64,000 nucleotides of DNA, taken from NCBI GenBank assembly GCA_027021445.1, contig JALUUH010000235.1:1-64000 (forward strand). Direction: 5' to 3'. The DNA comes from Gammaproteobacteria bacterium. GTDB lineage: Bacteria > Pseudomonadota > Gammaproteobacteria > S012-40. The notes below the pieces were generated by a model, which searched no databases, had not been told where the DNA came from, and saw only the letters and a program-made list of their open reading frames with translations. A program made the translations under genes and the position numbers. This document shows, piece by piece, positions 16,505 through 26,234 of the stretch (positions within the stretch are counted from its first letter, which is position 1; each line of letters starts with the position of its first letter).

Positions 16505-18016
16505 TTATTTGATATCGCTAATTTTTATACGCCATTCTTTTGGGCCAAGGGTATGAATAGATTGACCCTGGCTATCGACCGCAACTGTGATGGGCATATC
16601 TTCGACCATAAATTCATGGATCGCTTCCATGCCGAGTTCTGGAAACGCGATGATCTTCGCGCTCTTAATCGCTTTTGATACCAAGTAAGCCGCTCCCCCA
16701 GTCGCAATTAAATAAACCGCTTTATGATTTTTAATCGATTCAATGGCAATCGATCCACGCTCCGCTTTACCAATCATGCCGAGCAAGCCTGTTTTAGCGA
16801 GCAGGGTATCGGTAAATTTGTCCATGCGTGTTGCTGTGGTGGGGCCAGCAGGGCCAATCACTTCATCATTTACGGCGTCAACAGGTCCTACATAGTAAAT
16901 AAAACGCCCGTTAAAATCCAAGCCTGCGGGCAGGGCTTCGTTGTTAGCGATTAATTCCACGAGGCGTTTATGTGCGGCATCACGTCCGGTAAAAATACGT
17001 CCATTAAGTAGCAATGTTTCACCCGGTTTCCACGATTGCACATCTTTTGGTTTGATCTCATCAAGATTTACCCGTCGCGAACTCGCACCGGCTTCCCAGG
17101 TGACTTGGGGCCAGGATTTTAGTGAAGGCGGTTGCAAATTCGCTGCGCCACTGCCATCAAGGGTAAAATGAATATGCCGTGTTGCTGCACAATTTGGAAT
17201 CATTGCAACAGGTTTCGATGCTGCGTGGGTGGGATAGTCCAAGATCTTCACATCCAAAACCGTGGTTAAGCCACCTAGCCCTTGTGCGCCTATGCCGAGT
17301 TTATTCACCCGCGTGTAAATATCGAGTCTCAATTCTTCTAACGAAGTTTGCGGGCCACGGGCTTTCAATTCATGTATATCAATTACTGACATCAGCGACT
17401 CTTTGGCAAGTAACATTGCTTTTTCAGCAGTACCTCCAATGCCTATGCCGAGCACCCCCGGAGGGCACCAACCGGCACCCATACCCGGTAACGTATCCAG
17501 TACCCATTGCGCGATGTCATCGGAAGGATTTAGCATCACTAACTTGGATTTATTTTCTGAGCCGCCGCCTTTGGCTGCTACAGTTATGTTCACTTTATTG
17601 CCGGCTACTATTTTGCTATGGATAACTGCGGGGGTATTGTCTCCGGTGTTGTTACGAGTGCCAGAGGGGTCAGTGACGATAGATGCGCGTAATGGGTTGG
17701 TTGTGTTCATATAGGCGTTGTGCACACCTTCGTTTACTAGCTCGTCGAGTGTACGTGAGGTGTCCCATTGCACATTCATTCCCACTTCAAGAAAAACTAC
17801 AACAATCCCTGTGTCCTGGCAAAGTGGGCGATGACCTTCGGCGCACATTCGAGAATTGATTAAAATTTGCCCGATTGCATCCTTGGCCGCAGGAGAGATT
17901 TCTTTTTCGTAGGCATTGGCTAATGAGTGGATAAAATCCTCTGGATGGTAATAAGAGATGTATTGCAAAGCATCCGCAATACTATCAATGAAATCTTGTT
18001 GTTTAATGATGGTCAT
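16505..18016 (-). CDS. fumA: Class I fumarate hydratase, [4Fe-4S]-dependent
   Basis: The 503-residue single-chain class I fumarase interconverts fumarate and malate in the TCA cycle, using an oxygen-labile [4Fe-4S] cluster. Cluster-ligand cysteines are visible in RPLCQDTGIV near residue 64, MIPNCAAT near 275 and near GAGWCPPGVLGIG (183). The C-terminal beta domain has GPAGPTTATRMD near 388 and a KAERGSIA motif. It is the only fumarase in this window. Its TCA role means it could be iron- and oxygen-regulated, but no clear Fnr or Fur box is visible in the 120 bases upstream. Confidence 0.93.
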   Translation of the reverse strand: MTIIKQQDFIDSIADALQYISYYHPEDFIHSLANAYEKEISPAAKDAIGQILINSRMCAEGHRPLCQDTGIVVVFLEVGMNVQWDTSRTLDELVNEGVHNAYMNTTNPLRASIVTDPSGTRNNTGDNTPAVIHSKIVAGNKVNITVAAKGGGSENKSKLVMLNPSDDIAQWVLDTLPGMGAGWCPPGVLGIGIGGTAEKAMLLAKESLMSVIDIHELKARGPQTSLEELRLDIYTRVNKLGIGAQGLGGLTTVLDVKILDYPTHAASKPVAMIPNCAATRHIHFTLDGSGAANLQPPSLKSWPQVTWEAGASSRRVNLDEIKPKDVQSWKPGETLLLNGRIFTGRDAAHKRLVELIANNEALPAGLDFNGRFIYYVGPVDAVNDEVIGPAGPTTATRMDKFTDTLLAKTGLLGMIGKAERGSIAIESIKNHKAVYLIATGGAAYLVSKAIKSAKIIAFPELGMEAIHEFMVEDMPITVAVDSQGQSIHTLGPKEWRIKISDIK

Positions 18017-18135
18017 AGTCTATCCCTAAGCATTGCTAAAACACAGTCGTTTGCGACACGGTTTAGATGCAATATTCGTGAAATGCTCAAATGATCTGGC
18101 TTCTGGATTAGGTTTCATTTGCTACAATGAACTGA

Positions 18136-18654
18136 GTGAATAAAAAAGGCAGCACTAAAAGCATGCAAGCCCAACGCAAATCAATTTACATCTTATTATT
18201 GAGTCTCATCATAACATTAATATTATTTGCTGCTGGTCAGGCCAAAGCTGCTGCGGTGGATTTTCAGTTAGCGGATGTTGATGGCATAGAACACCGACTA
18301 TCGGATTATCGCGGCTATTGGGTTGTAGTAAACTACTGGGCGACTTGGTGTGCGCCGTGTCGCGACGAAATGCCGGATCTCCAGCAATTCCACAATGCGT
18401 ACCAAAACAGAGCCAAAAACAAAGCCATTGTTATTGGGATTAATATGGAAGAAGCTGTCGACGAAGAAATCCGCGAGTTTATTAAACACTTCAAAATCAC
18501 CTACCCCAACTTGCTCACCGAAGTAGAGCGTAAAGGGCCGCTGGGAGAGATTTCGGGATTACCAACAACGTTTGTTATTTCACCTAAAGGCGAAGTGGTT
18601 AAACGCATTTTGGGCCGTGTAGACATGAACGAAATCATCGAATTAGTGGATTAA
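18136..18654 (+). CDS. TlpA-like thioredoxin-fold protein, membrane-anchored
   Basis: The 172-residue protein has an N-terminal hydrophobic segment (about residues 18-38) and then a thioredoxin/peroxiredoxin-like domain with the active site WCAPC near 74. TlpA/ResA-type proteins reduce disulfides in the periplasm, notably in cytochrome c maturation. The cis-Pro region is visible as GLPTTFV near 146. GTG at 18136 and ATG at 18163 are both possible starts; no strong ribosome-binding site settles it. It may serve the c-type cytochrome encoded at 54.7 kb, but the two are far apart, so this is only a suggestion. Confidence 0.87.
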   Translation: MNKKGSTKSMQAQRKSIYILLLSLIITLILFAAGQAKAAAVDFQLADVDGIEHRLSDYRGYWVVVNYWATWCAPCRDEMPDLQQFHNAYQNRAKNKAIVIGINMEEAVDEEIREFIKHFKITYPNLLTEVERKGPLGEISGLPTTFVISPKGEVVKRILGRVDMNEIIELVD

Positions 18655-18806
18655 TTTAAAACAAGAGAAAGTAATAATATGTTAAGTATATCAATCTCTT
18701 AAAGATTTTTTATTGGTTTGAGCATGCAGTTTTTTGTTTTCTAAAGCCTCCCCTAAGCGAAGTGAAATAAACTACCTATCCTTCCACTATCTCAGAGTAT
18801 TTCATT

Positions 18807-19277
18807 ATGCAGAGAGCAACTCTCGGATTATTATTCTTACTGTTGCCTATTTCTTCTAGCGCCGCAGTTTGCGACCAGGTGTGGTTTCATTTAGCCGGAG
18901 TTTCCAAGCACATAGAAGTTTATGAACCCAATCAATATACTCGTTATAAACGTCAAACGCATCCAGGAGCGGGTCTGGAATGTCAATTGGGTAAATACAA
19001 TCTATCGGCCGGTGAGTTTAAGAATAGTTTAGATCGGCCGTTTCGATATGCAACCGCTGCCAAAGACATATTTTCGATTAAAGAACTAAAATTATATGCC
19101 GGAGTTTTAGCAGGTGAATATGGGCGTACTGAACTTGAGCCTTTACGCCTAGTAAGCCCCGTTGTTTATTTAGAATATCATTATAAATATTTGGGTATTA
19201 ATTTGTTTGCTTTACCGCCTGCCCGAGGTTTTAACGACTACGCCATCTTTTTTGCACAATTTAAAGTAGGGTTCTAG
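18807..19277 (+). CDS. Exported hypothetical protein, possible small outer-membrane barrel
   Basis: A signal peptide (MQRATLGLLFLLLPISSSAA) precedes a 137-residue mature chain with many alternating aromatic and polar residues and a C-terminal Phe, as in small beta-barrels. The pattern FHLAGVSKH, then HPGAGLECQLG, then AGEFKNSLDRP resembles uncharacterised small exported proteins seen in phages and proteobacteria that share WxxxASxH, GxGLEY and NS motifs. No enzymatic motif is visible. The stop TAG is followed by GGGTCTGTTAATTACTGAG, a possible decayed CTAGGAG hairpin. Confidence 0.6.
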   Translation: MQRATLGLLFLLLPISSSAAVCDQVWFHLAGVSKHIEVYEPNQYTRYKRQTHPGAGLECQLGKYNLSAGEFKNSLDRPFRYATAAKDIFSIKELKLYAGVLAGEYGRTELEPLRLVSPVVYLEYHYKYLGINLFALPPARGFNDYAIFFAQFKVGF

Positions 19278-19390
19278 GGTCTGTTAATTACTGAGAACTA
19301 ATGGTCAGTTTTTTGAGTTTCATCTAATACTTCCTAAACTCTGGACGACTAATGTCCTACATTATAACGCTGTGATTTTAATAGCGTTAT

Positions 19391-22300
19391 ATGGCAGATA
19401 GATCCGTCTGTGCAGAGCATAAAGGTTGTATGTTGTATATGGAAGCTGCGAATAACTTACTGAAGTTCTTGTTCTTTATCTTCATAAGTTTTGCCATACC
19501 TATGCTGGTCTCGGTACAGGCGGAAGTCATAAATGGTGTGGCGAAAAAAATACAACATATGCCAAACCAAATTTTAGTACGTTTTAAATCAGACGTCTCA
19601 ACAGCCGGTATTATCTCTTCTCATGGAAACAAAAAATTATCTTCCGAGCATAGCTTTAAAAATTTTGTAGGTTTAAAAATTTTTAAACTACCACCAGGTC
19701 GTGATATCCAAACTGCGATTGCGCATTACCAAAGTAATCCAAATGTATTGTATGCAGAGCCTGATTATATCGTCGGACTGGATGTGACCAATGACCCAGC
19801 CTTTGCCAATTTATGGGGTTTGAATAACACGGGTCAAGTCGTTAATGGAACGGCTGGAATAGTAGACGCAGACATTAATGTTGTCGAAGCCTGGGCTAAT
19901 ACGGGTGTTACCGGGAGTAATAGTGTTGTCATCGCTGTGATTGATACCGGTGTGCAATATGACCACCCAGATTTAGCGGCTAACATGTGGATCAATCCAG
20001 CCGAGATTGCCGGCAATGGTATTGACGATGACGGTAACGGCTATATTGATGATGTATATGGTATCAATGCGATTACTAATTCTGGTGACCCTATGGACGA
20101 TCACGGTCACGGCACACATGTCGCGGGTACGATTGCGGGCGTTGGAAACAATTCAGTGGGTCTTACCGGGGTCAATCAACGAGCGAAAATCCTTGCCTGT
20201 AAATTTTTAAACTCTGCCGGAAGTGGTACCAATTCTGATGCATTGAAATGTCTTGATTATATTTACGAGCTTAAAGCTCAGGGTATTAATATAATCTTGA
20301 GTAATAATTCCTGGGGTGCGGCTGGAGCAGGAAGTCAATCAATTGATGATGCGATTGCAATGCATCGCCAGCAGGGTATTCTATTTGTCGCCGCAGCTGG
20401 CAATTCCAATTCAAATAATGATGCTTCAGGTTATTATCCAACAAACTATTATCAAGCCAATATTATTTCAGTCGCTGCAACCGATCAAAATGATGGCAAA
20501 GCGTCATTCTCAAGTTATGGTCGCCGTACCGTTGATGTGGGTGCGCCGGGAGTGAATATCTACAGTTCGATTATTGGAAACAATTATGCTTATCAACAAG
20601 GCACTTCCATGGCTACACCGCATGTTTCTGGTTTAATTGCATTGCTTAGTGCAGAAGACCCCTCGCGAGATTGGAAGGTATTAAAGAATCTTGTTATTAG
20701 TAGTGGTACTTCGGTGCCATCACTGGCCAGCAATACCACTACCGGGCGGCGTATACGCGCATGGGATAATGACGGTACCGGCGCAATGACATGTAGCCAG
20801 CAAAACGTTGCAGCTGTGATCTCACCATATTTAGCGACGTCCACCAAGATCGCAGGAACCCACTTGGGACTTGCCGCAATGAATATTCAATGTGCTTCTC
20901 CTGCGGGTACGGTTGATGTCATTACGACAGGCCCGAGTGCCGCTGCAGTTGTCACCCTGCTAGATGATGGCCAAGGTTTTGATCAAGCAGTAGGAGATGG
21001 TATTTACTCGGGTTATTGGACAGCACCTACAACCACAGGTGTGTATACCTTAACGTTTGATAACGGACAAATACAAACGGTTACCGTAACGGCAAACAAC
21101 AGTGTGCGCCAAGTTCTTTATCGTGCGCCGTTAGAAATAGCCTATAGCCCACGAATAAGTGTCAATGGTTATAGTGAAATATCAGATATTGGTTACATCT
21201 CTCTCGATGGATATACCGCTTACTATAGTCTTCCCATTGGCGGTGTTGCCACGGCTGCTATTTATGCCATTCCACAAGGGGCTAACCTGCTCAACATACC
21301 TACTGGGTCGCAGTTCACAGGAGTAAATACTCATCTCGCAAATGATGTTTATGAAACCCTGATTGCGGGTTACTGGGATGATCTCGATGTATTAACATCA
21401 GGTTATGGTTTAAGAGCCTGGTGGTCATATAATGCGGGTGATACACCTATCGGTGAAGCCGTATTTGAATGGAAAGCGCGACACAAGGTAAGTGGCAATC
21501 CCGTTCAATTTCAGATTGTGTATACCGCAAATTCGTCCGATATTGAAATGCACTATATTGCAACCGACAATAATGGTGAGTCGGCTACCGTAGGTGCTCA
21601 AGTCAATTGGGCAAAAGCCACTAGCCAAAATTTTAATACCATTAATTTAGATCTTGCTGCAAACAAAGCATGGAAGTGGCGACTTGATACCGGAGCGCCT
21701 GCCGCAAATGCAGGTGTGGATCAAAGTGTTGATGGTTTTACTATGGTAAGCTTAGCAGGCTCGGGAAGCGATCCTGATAACGGCGCATTAGCTTATAGTT
21801 GGACTCAAATTAGTGGTACATCTGTTACTCTTAACAATGCGAATACAGCCACGCCAAGTTTCAATGCGGCAAATATTTCTGAATCGTTAATTTTTCAATT
21901 AACCGTGACCGATGACGCAGGACAAGCCGCAACGGATGCAATGAATGTGTTAGTCAGCAAAAGTATTTCCCCAGGTAGTTTGCAATTTTCCGTGGCAAAC
22001 TACGTCGTTAATGAAAAAGACTCTCAGGCTAGCATTGCCGTCACCCGAACTAATGGTGTTACTGGCAGCGTATCAGTGAGCTATGCAACAGCAGAAAATA
22101 CCGCCACTATGGATAGCGACTACACTTCCACATCAGGAACTTTAACGTGGTTAGATGATGATAGTATGGATAAAACATTTGTTATTCCAATTATTAACGA
22201 TACCGATGAAGAAGGTAGTGAAACGCTGACATTAAACCTCAGTGCTGTAACCGGTGGTGCAAGTTTGGGAAGTAGTATCGCAATACTAACTATTGTGGAT

Positions 22301-23185
22301 GATGATGCGTTACCAGCAACTTCGGTGGAATCAGACATTCTAGAATTATCGGCAAGCACTTATAGCATCAAGGAAAATGCAGGTAGTGTTGATATTATCA
22401 TTACGCGAAGCGGCGACAGTTTAGATGGTGCAAGCATTGCCTATGCAACAACAGATTCTAACGCAGAATTTGGCGCCGTAGCAGATGTTGACTATGCAGC
22501 AAACGCGGGCACATTACATTGGACTGAGGATGATAAGCAAAGTAAAACTATTACACTTGATATAATCGACAATCGTTTATTCGAAGGAGATAAAACATTT
22601 GATTTTGTTTTATCAAATGTAATAGGTGCAAACCTAGGCGTGGCTACAGCACGCATAACGATCGTTGACGATGAGAGTGAATCTGTGGTCACAAACCAAA
22701 TACCTGAAGCACCGGTTCTTATGGCACCCGCCAATATGAATGAGGGTATTGATCCCCGTGTGGTCACTTTTGAATGGAAGGCGGTAATCGACCCTGATGG
22801 TGATGAGGTCACATACCTTTTAGAATACTGCACCGATTCAGAGTTTATGCAATGCGATGCGAATCAAACAGCACGGCTTATCTCTGCGCAACCCACATCG
22901 TTAATTGCCGATTTCGGTGGTAGTTTAGGCGCCGGGCTAATCATGTTTGGTTTGATCGGCGTAACTACGCGTAAGCAACAACTTAAAACCGCTAGCGCCA
23001 TCATTCTGGTATCATTTTTTATCTCGGCATGTGGCACCAATATTCCCCTCATCGGCGCCAATGGTATCGTCAGCCAGATAGAACTCCAGCTGCAAGCCAA
23101 TACTCACTATTACTGGAAAGTTACAGCCACCGACAGTAATGGCCTATCATCAAGCAGTGAAGTGTGGCGTTTTACTACTTTATAG
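19391..23185 (+). CDS. Secreted S8 subtilisin-family protease with Calx-beta and Fn3 domains
   Basis: A 1264-residue exported serine protease. Order: signal peptide; propeptide with PNQILVRFKS and ending VLYAEPDYIVGL; catalytic domain with Asp in VIDTGVQYDHP, His in DDHGHGTHVAGT, oxyanion Asn in LSNNSWG and Ser in GTSMATPHVSG; a linker/sandwich region; a PKD/REJ-like domain (SYSWTQISG-type); two Calx-beta domains (about 870-1100); and a fibronectin-like domain. That last domain is interrupted by about 65 residues containing GGSLGAGLIMFGLIG and, later, a lipobox-like SFFISACG. ATG at 19391 and at 19430 are candidate starts; AAAGG lies four bases before the latter. Likely a secreted or surface-held nutrient protease. 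Confidence 0.9.
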   Translation: MADRSVCAEHKGCMLYMEAANNLLKFLFFIFISFAIPMLVSVQAEVINGVAKKIQHMPNQILVRFKSDVSTAGIISSHGNKKLSSEHSFKNFVGLKIFKLPPGRDIQTAIAHYQSNPNVLYAEPDYIVGLDVTNDPAFANLWGLNNTGQVVNGTAGIVDADINVVEAWANTGVTGSNSVVIAVIDTGVQYDHPDLAANMWINPAEIAGNGIDDDGNGYIDDVYGINAITNSGDPMDDHGHGTHVAGTIAGVGNNSVGLTGVNQRAKILACKFLNSAGSGTNSDALKCLDYIYELKAQGINIILSNNSWGAAGAGSQSIDDAIAMHRQQGILFVAAAGNSNSNNDASGYYPTNYYQANIISVAATDQNDGKASFSSYGRRTVDVGAPGVNIYSSIIGNNYAYQQGTSMATPHVSGLIALLSAEDPSRDWKVLKNLVISSGTSVPSLASNTTTGRRIRAWDNDGTGAMTCSQQNVAAVISPYLATSTKIAGTHLGLAAMNIQCASPAGTVDVITTGPSAAAVVTLLDDGQGFDQAVGDGIYSGYWTAPTTTGVYTLTFDNGQIQTVTVTANNSVRQVLYRAPLEIAYSPRISVNGYSEISDIGYISLDGYTAYYSLPIGGVATAAIYAIPQGANLLNIPTGSQFTGVNTHLANDVYETLIAGYWDDLDVLTSGYGLRAWWSYNAGDTPIGEAVFEWKARHKVSGNPVQFQIVYTANSSDIEMHYIATDNNGESATVGAQVNWAKATSQNFNTINLDLAANKAWKWRLDTGAPAANAGVDQSVDGFTMVSLAGSGSDPDNGALAYSWTQISGTSVTLNNANTATPSFNAANISESLIFQLTVTDDAGQAATDAMNVLVSKSISPGSLQFSVANYVVNEKDSQASIAVTRTNGVTGSVSVSYATAENTATMDSDYTSTSGTLTWLDDDSMDKTFVIPIINDTDEEGSETLTLNLSAVTGGASLGSSIAILTIVDDDALPATSVESDILELSASTYSIKENAGSVDIIITRSGDSLDGASIAYATTDSNAEFGAVADVDYAANAGTLHWTEDDKQSKTITLDIIDNRLFEGDKTFDFVLSNVIGANLGVATARITIVDDESESVVTNQIPEAPVLMAPANMNEGIDPRVVTFEWKAVIDPDGDEVTYLLEYCTDSEFMQCDANQTARLISAQPTSLIADFGGSLGAGLIMFGLIGVTTRKQQLKTASAIILVSFFISACGTNIPLIGANGIVSQIELQLQANTHYYWKVTATDSNGLSSSSEVWRFTTL

Positions 23186-23338
23186 CAATTATGCAGCATC
23201 TTTATCTTTTGCTCCCAATCTGACAGTAGTATGCTCATGTTACGGGTTTAATCAGCCTTGTAATCGCAGATTGATATGCTAGCTTGCTTATTCTTAGCTT
23301 AATGGGCTCACCAATGGATTGAATTATACTTCTTCGAT

Positions 23339-23755
23339 ATGTCGTTAATAAAAACACTCTCAGCTTACATCGCAATTTTCCTGATGGCGGCGTCCCTTTT
23401 GGCTATCTTGGTGGATGGCGTTGCGATCATACTTGCGTATATTTCGATGGTATTTGCATTGCTTGCAGCGGGTATAAAGAAAAAGTATTTGCTTGCAACC
23501 TATGGTGTGTTGTTTGTGGCGGCGCATTTTATCCTGATTTGGCGGATTAGCAGCGATATCACAAGACCGCCTCATCACTCGGTAAAACAGGTGCCACATA
23601 CTCCAGAGGTGTTTATAAAATGCAGCAATGAAATGTTTAAACGTTTTAAGCTAGACCAGATTTTACCGGGTACTGCAGATAACAAAAAGAGTGAAAAAAG
23701 TACAAAAATGAAAAAATGGCTCGATGAGTGCCTGCTTAATAATGGTTTACCGTAA
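23339..23755 (+). CDS. Small membrane protein of unknown function
   Basis: The 138-residue protein has two or three predicted transmembrane helices in its N-terminal two thirds (residues 5-60 hydrophobic; a third at about 45-68), then a soluble Lys-rich tail with two Cys (FIKCSNEMF and DECLLN) that could pair. I recognise no family. No ribosome-binding motif stands out before ATG 23339. The downstream gap holds a TATACCCG-family repeat (23758-23770). Confidence 0.5.
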   Translation: MSLIKTLSAYIAIFLMAASLLAILVDGVAIILAYISMVFALLAAGIKKKYLLATYGVLFVAAHFILIWRISSDITRPPHHSVKQVPHTPEVFIKCSNEMFKRFKLDQILPGTADNKKSEKSTKMKKWLDECLLNNGLP

Positions 23756-23757
23756 TA

Positions 23758-23776
23758 TATACCCGTGGCGTTTGGG
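23758..23776 (+). repeat. TATACCCG motif, diverged copy
   Basis: TATACCCGTGGCGTTTGGG immediately after the membrane-protein stop codon; a diverged relative of TATACCCGTAGCGATTGAG at 1580-1598 and 28138-28156. Confidence 0.5.
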
Positions 23777-23951
23777 CATTAGTCATTAATAATTGATGGT
23801 GAGATTTTTGAACCATTGACGTATCAGTTAAATGGTTTTTCGGTGTTGATGTTTTATCTGGCATAGTTATTTGACAAATTTGTGTTTCTAGCAAACTATG
23901 TGAAAGGCGGTATAGTCCACCAATAAACCATGTTATATAGGAGGAATTTAA

Positions 23952-24344
23952 GTGATTAAACGTAACTTGATATTATGTGTTTCATTCGCTTTGTTAGTGT
24001 TTGCTCAGCAAGGACTTGCATCGCCAGCAGCGGGTGCTAGTGATTCGGTAAGGACAATGGCAACAATATTAAAATTTTTGAATCATTTTCCTGATGATGA
24101 TGGTAAAGCAAAGTTGAACAAAATTATCGGAAGTTCGGATGCTTTGGCAGCTGAAAAAACGGTGGCTTCAGCGATACTTAATTTGCAGCATAGTGCTTCT
24201 TCATCCGATAAGAAAAAGCTTTCGAAAGTAATGTCGGACAATTCTGCGTCACAAGCTGTGCGTGATCTCGCAAATATAGTACATAATTTGAATCACAAGC
24301 CTTCGTCATCAGATAAGGCCATTTTGAAAAAATATAGTTGGTAA
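23952..24344 (+). CDS. Exported alpha-helical repeat protein
   Basis: The gene starts at GTG 23952 behind a strong GGAGG (about 9 bases upstream). A signal peptide (to about SPAAG) precedes a 100-residue mature chain with three tandem ~35-residue units. Each begins with ATILKFLNHF/SAILNLQHSA/NIVHNLNHKP followed by (D/S)SDKAKL or SSSDKKKL and a Ser- and Ala-rich linker. The pattern suggests short helical hairpins, perhaps for protein binding at the periplasm or cell surface. Nothing else identifies it. A rho-independent terminator follows at 24369-24407. Confidence 0.7.
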   Translation: MIKRNLILCVSFALLVFAQQGLASPAAGASDSVRTMATILKFLNHFPDDDGKAKLNKIIGSSDALAAEKTVASAILNLQHSASSSDKKKLSKVMSDNSASQAVRDLANIVHNLNHKPSSSDKAILKKYSW

Positions 24345-24368
24345 AGCACCCTCTAGTAAAAATGAATA

Positions 24369-24407
24369 AGGAACAGAGCGTTTTTAGCTTTGTTCCTCTG
24401 CTTTTTT
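24369..24407 (+). terminator. Terminator after helical-repeat protein gene
   Basis: Inverted repeat AGGAACA/TGTTCCT (24369-24375 and 24391-24397) extended by GAGC/GCTT pairing, then CTGC and a TTTTTT run: a rho-independent terminator on the plus strand. Confidence 0.75.
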
Positions 24408-24514
24408 AATAAACCCTAAATCTGAGCGCTATCTTTCTCTGTGATTATTATGACGCGATGGTCTAATTAGAAGCTATCTTGTTATTTTCTCTAACTATAT
24501 TATAAGAAAAATAA

Positions 24515-25195
24515 TATGCCTATTCACTCGATAGCGATGTATCGTTTACCGGCTTTGACTTGTTAGGCCATGCGCAATATCGATTAGAACATCCGAAAAA
24601 TAAACGATATTTTCCTTTTTTTATGGATGAGATTATAGGCGGAGATTATACTCAGCCTTTGGCGGTCATGAAGGGCAGACTTGCTCCTGATGGTTTTTCG
24701 ATTGGAACCTTGTTTTCTACACTATGTGCGCAAGTTATTTTTGATCGTTCAACAGTAGCTAGCGTTTCTGCGCTTCCGATACACCCGGCGCTGATTGTGA
24801 GGGAATTGAGTGCGTATGAGAGTTTGGATCGAATTTGTGAGCGTTGGCATACGGGAAATACGACGCGAGTTCATATTACCAACCAGCTTATTGATATTCC
24901 GGTGTTAGTACTTGCTGGAGAATTTGATATTCGTACTCCCTCAGCAGATGCTCAAGAAGTTTCAGGCATGTTAGATAATTCATATTTTGTTGAAATCCCT
25001 CGTGGTGGGCATGGAGTATTAGGTGATAGATGCGCGCGTGAAATGAGAATAGAATTTTTATCCGACCCATCAGCACAACCAAGTACGCAATGTGTGGACG
25101 AAGTTACAGCGTTTATATTATCTAAATCAATATTGCAGTTACCTAAAGAAAGAAATTTACAGGAAGGTCAATTTAGATGGCCTTATATCAGATGA
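24515..25195 (+). pseudogene. Truncated TAP-like alpha/beta hydrolase
   Basis: The frame 24560-25195 (211 codons from TTG) encodes the C-terminal part of an S33/TAP-like hydrolase. IPVLVLAGEFDIRTP carries the catalytic Asp loop near residue 115 and PRGGHGVLGDRC carries the catalytic His near 150. The Ser nucleophile elbow and the N-terminal half of the fold (over 200 residues in the family) are missing. The frame stays open upstream only to a TAA near 24512 without an ATG, so the 5' end has been lost. It should be inactive. The downstream gene overlaps its end in the raw frame only. Confidence 0.7.
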
Positions 25196-25265
25196 CGATG
25201 AGATGCCAATCGGGGAAATTGTTGCGTGCCCATTCCTAAGAACATCACTACTCAGCCTTAACGCT

Positions 25266-26171
25266 ATGCCTAATACACTGGTCCATATTGGAATACAGGG
25301 GTTAACAACCCGAGCGATAATAAAAAATTCAGATTTTATATGGATATATATTGCTGTTGTGATCCCTGACTTGCCTTGGATTTTACAGAGGCTTGTGCAA
25401 GCGCTGGGGGTCGATGTAAACCCTTTTGACTTGAGGCAGTATGTTATTGTACAAGCGAGTTTTTTTTTCTGTATATTGTTAAGTGCTGCATTGAGCAGCT
25501 TAACTCACGCTAGAATAAAGACATTTTTCATTCTGGTGCTTGGTTCCCTCGTACACTTATTAATAGATGCGACTCAAATAAAATGGGCTAACGGTGTGCA
25601 TTTGTTTGCTCCTTTTGATTGGAGTTTGCTGAATTTTGGTTGGTATTGGCCTGATAGTACAGCAACCTATGTATTCACAGTTTTTGGGTTGGTTTATTTT
25701 TTAATAATGATGTGCAGTAGTGTTCGGGTTTCAATTGGTTTGTCATTTAAAGGCGGAAAGATATGGATAGCAAGTGGTATCGTGTTTTGTTATTTTGCAT
25801 TGCCGTTGCTGTTTATTGATAAGCCTTTTGCGGCGGATAATCATTATGTGAAAACGTTATTTGAAAAGAGTGAAAGAGTAGGAAATTATGTTGAATTTGA
25901 CCGCAACAAAGTATTTATTAAAGATGGATCGGCCTACCTGAAAACGTTTTCAGGAGAAGATATCATGTTGCAGGCATTAAAAGTTGATGCGGCGGGAACT
26001 TATTCAATTAAGGGTGAGTTCAGTGCCTTAGATATAGTTGTTGTTAAAGACTTTCACCAGCATACCGCAGGTTTTAGAGATATTGCTACATACATTGGTT
26101 TATTGTTGATAGTTGGTATGTTAATCGGTAATGTTTTGGGTTTTAAGAGTTTAAGAAATGTTAAAAATTGA
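25266..26171 (+). CDS. Multi-pass membrane protein, DUF457/YdjM-like metal-dependent hydrolase
   Basis: Starting at ATG 25266 (MPNTLVHIGIQ), the protein of 301 residues resembles the DUF457 (YbcI/YdjM) family of inner-membrane proteins with His/Asp metal-site residues. The N-terminal His (VHIG), the ADDED Asp of PDLPW and a later HLLIDATQ match that class loosely. Several hydrophobic segments are evident, then a soluble C-terminal third (residues 190-270) before a last membrane helix. An in-frame upstream start at 25203 or 25092 would overlap the pseudogene and is unlikely. The ribosome-binding site at 25266 is weak. The function is unknown. Confidence 0.65.
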   Translation: MPNTLVHIGIQGLTTRAIIKNSDFIWIYIAVVIPDLPWILQRLVQALGVDVNPFDLRQYVIVQASFFFCILLSAALSSLTHARIKTFFILVLGSLVHLLIDATQIKWANGVHLFAPFDWSLLNFGWYWPDSTATYVFTVFGLVYFLIMMCSSVRVSIGLSFKGGKIWIASGIVFCYFALPLLFIDKPFAADNHYVKTLFEKSERVGNYVEFDRNKVFIKDGSAYLKTFSGEDIMLQALKVDAAGTYSIKGEFSALDIVVVKDFHQHTAGFRDIATYIGLLLIVGMLIGNVLGFKSLRNVKN

Positions 26172-26234
26172 TCGGCGACAGAGTGTCGCTATTGAGAGTA
26201 ATTTTATAGCAATGTTTTATATTAGAGAATAAAG

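Noticed and set aside
17179-17714. Long antisense frames (148 and 103 codons) inside fumarase
   Set aside because: The fumarase frame carries intact catalytic motifs; the antisense frames show no protein-like features.
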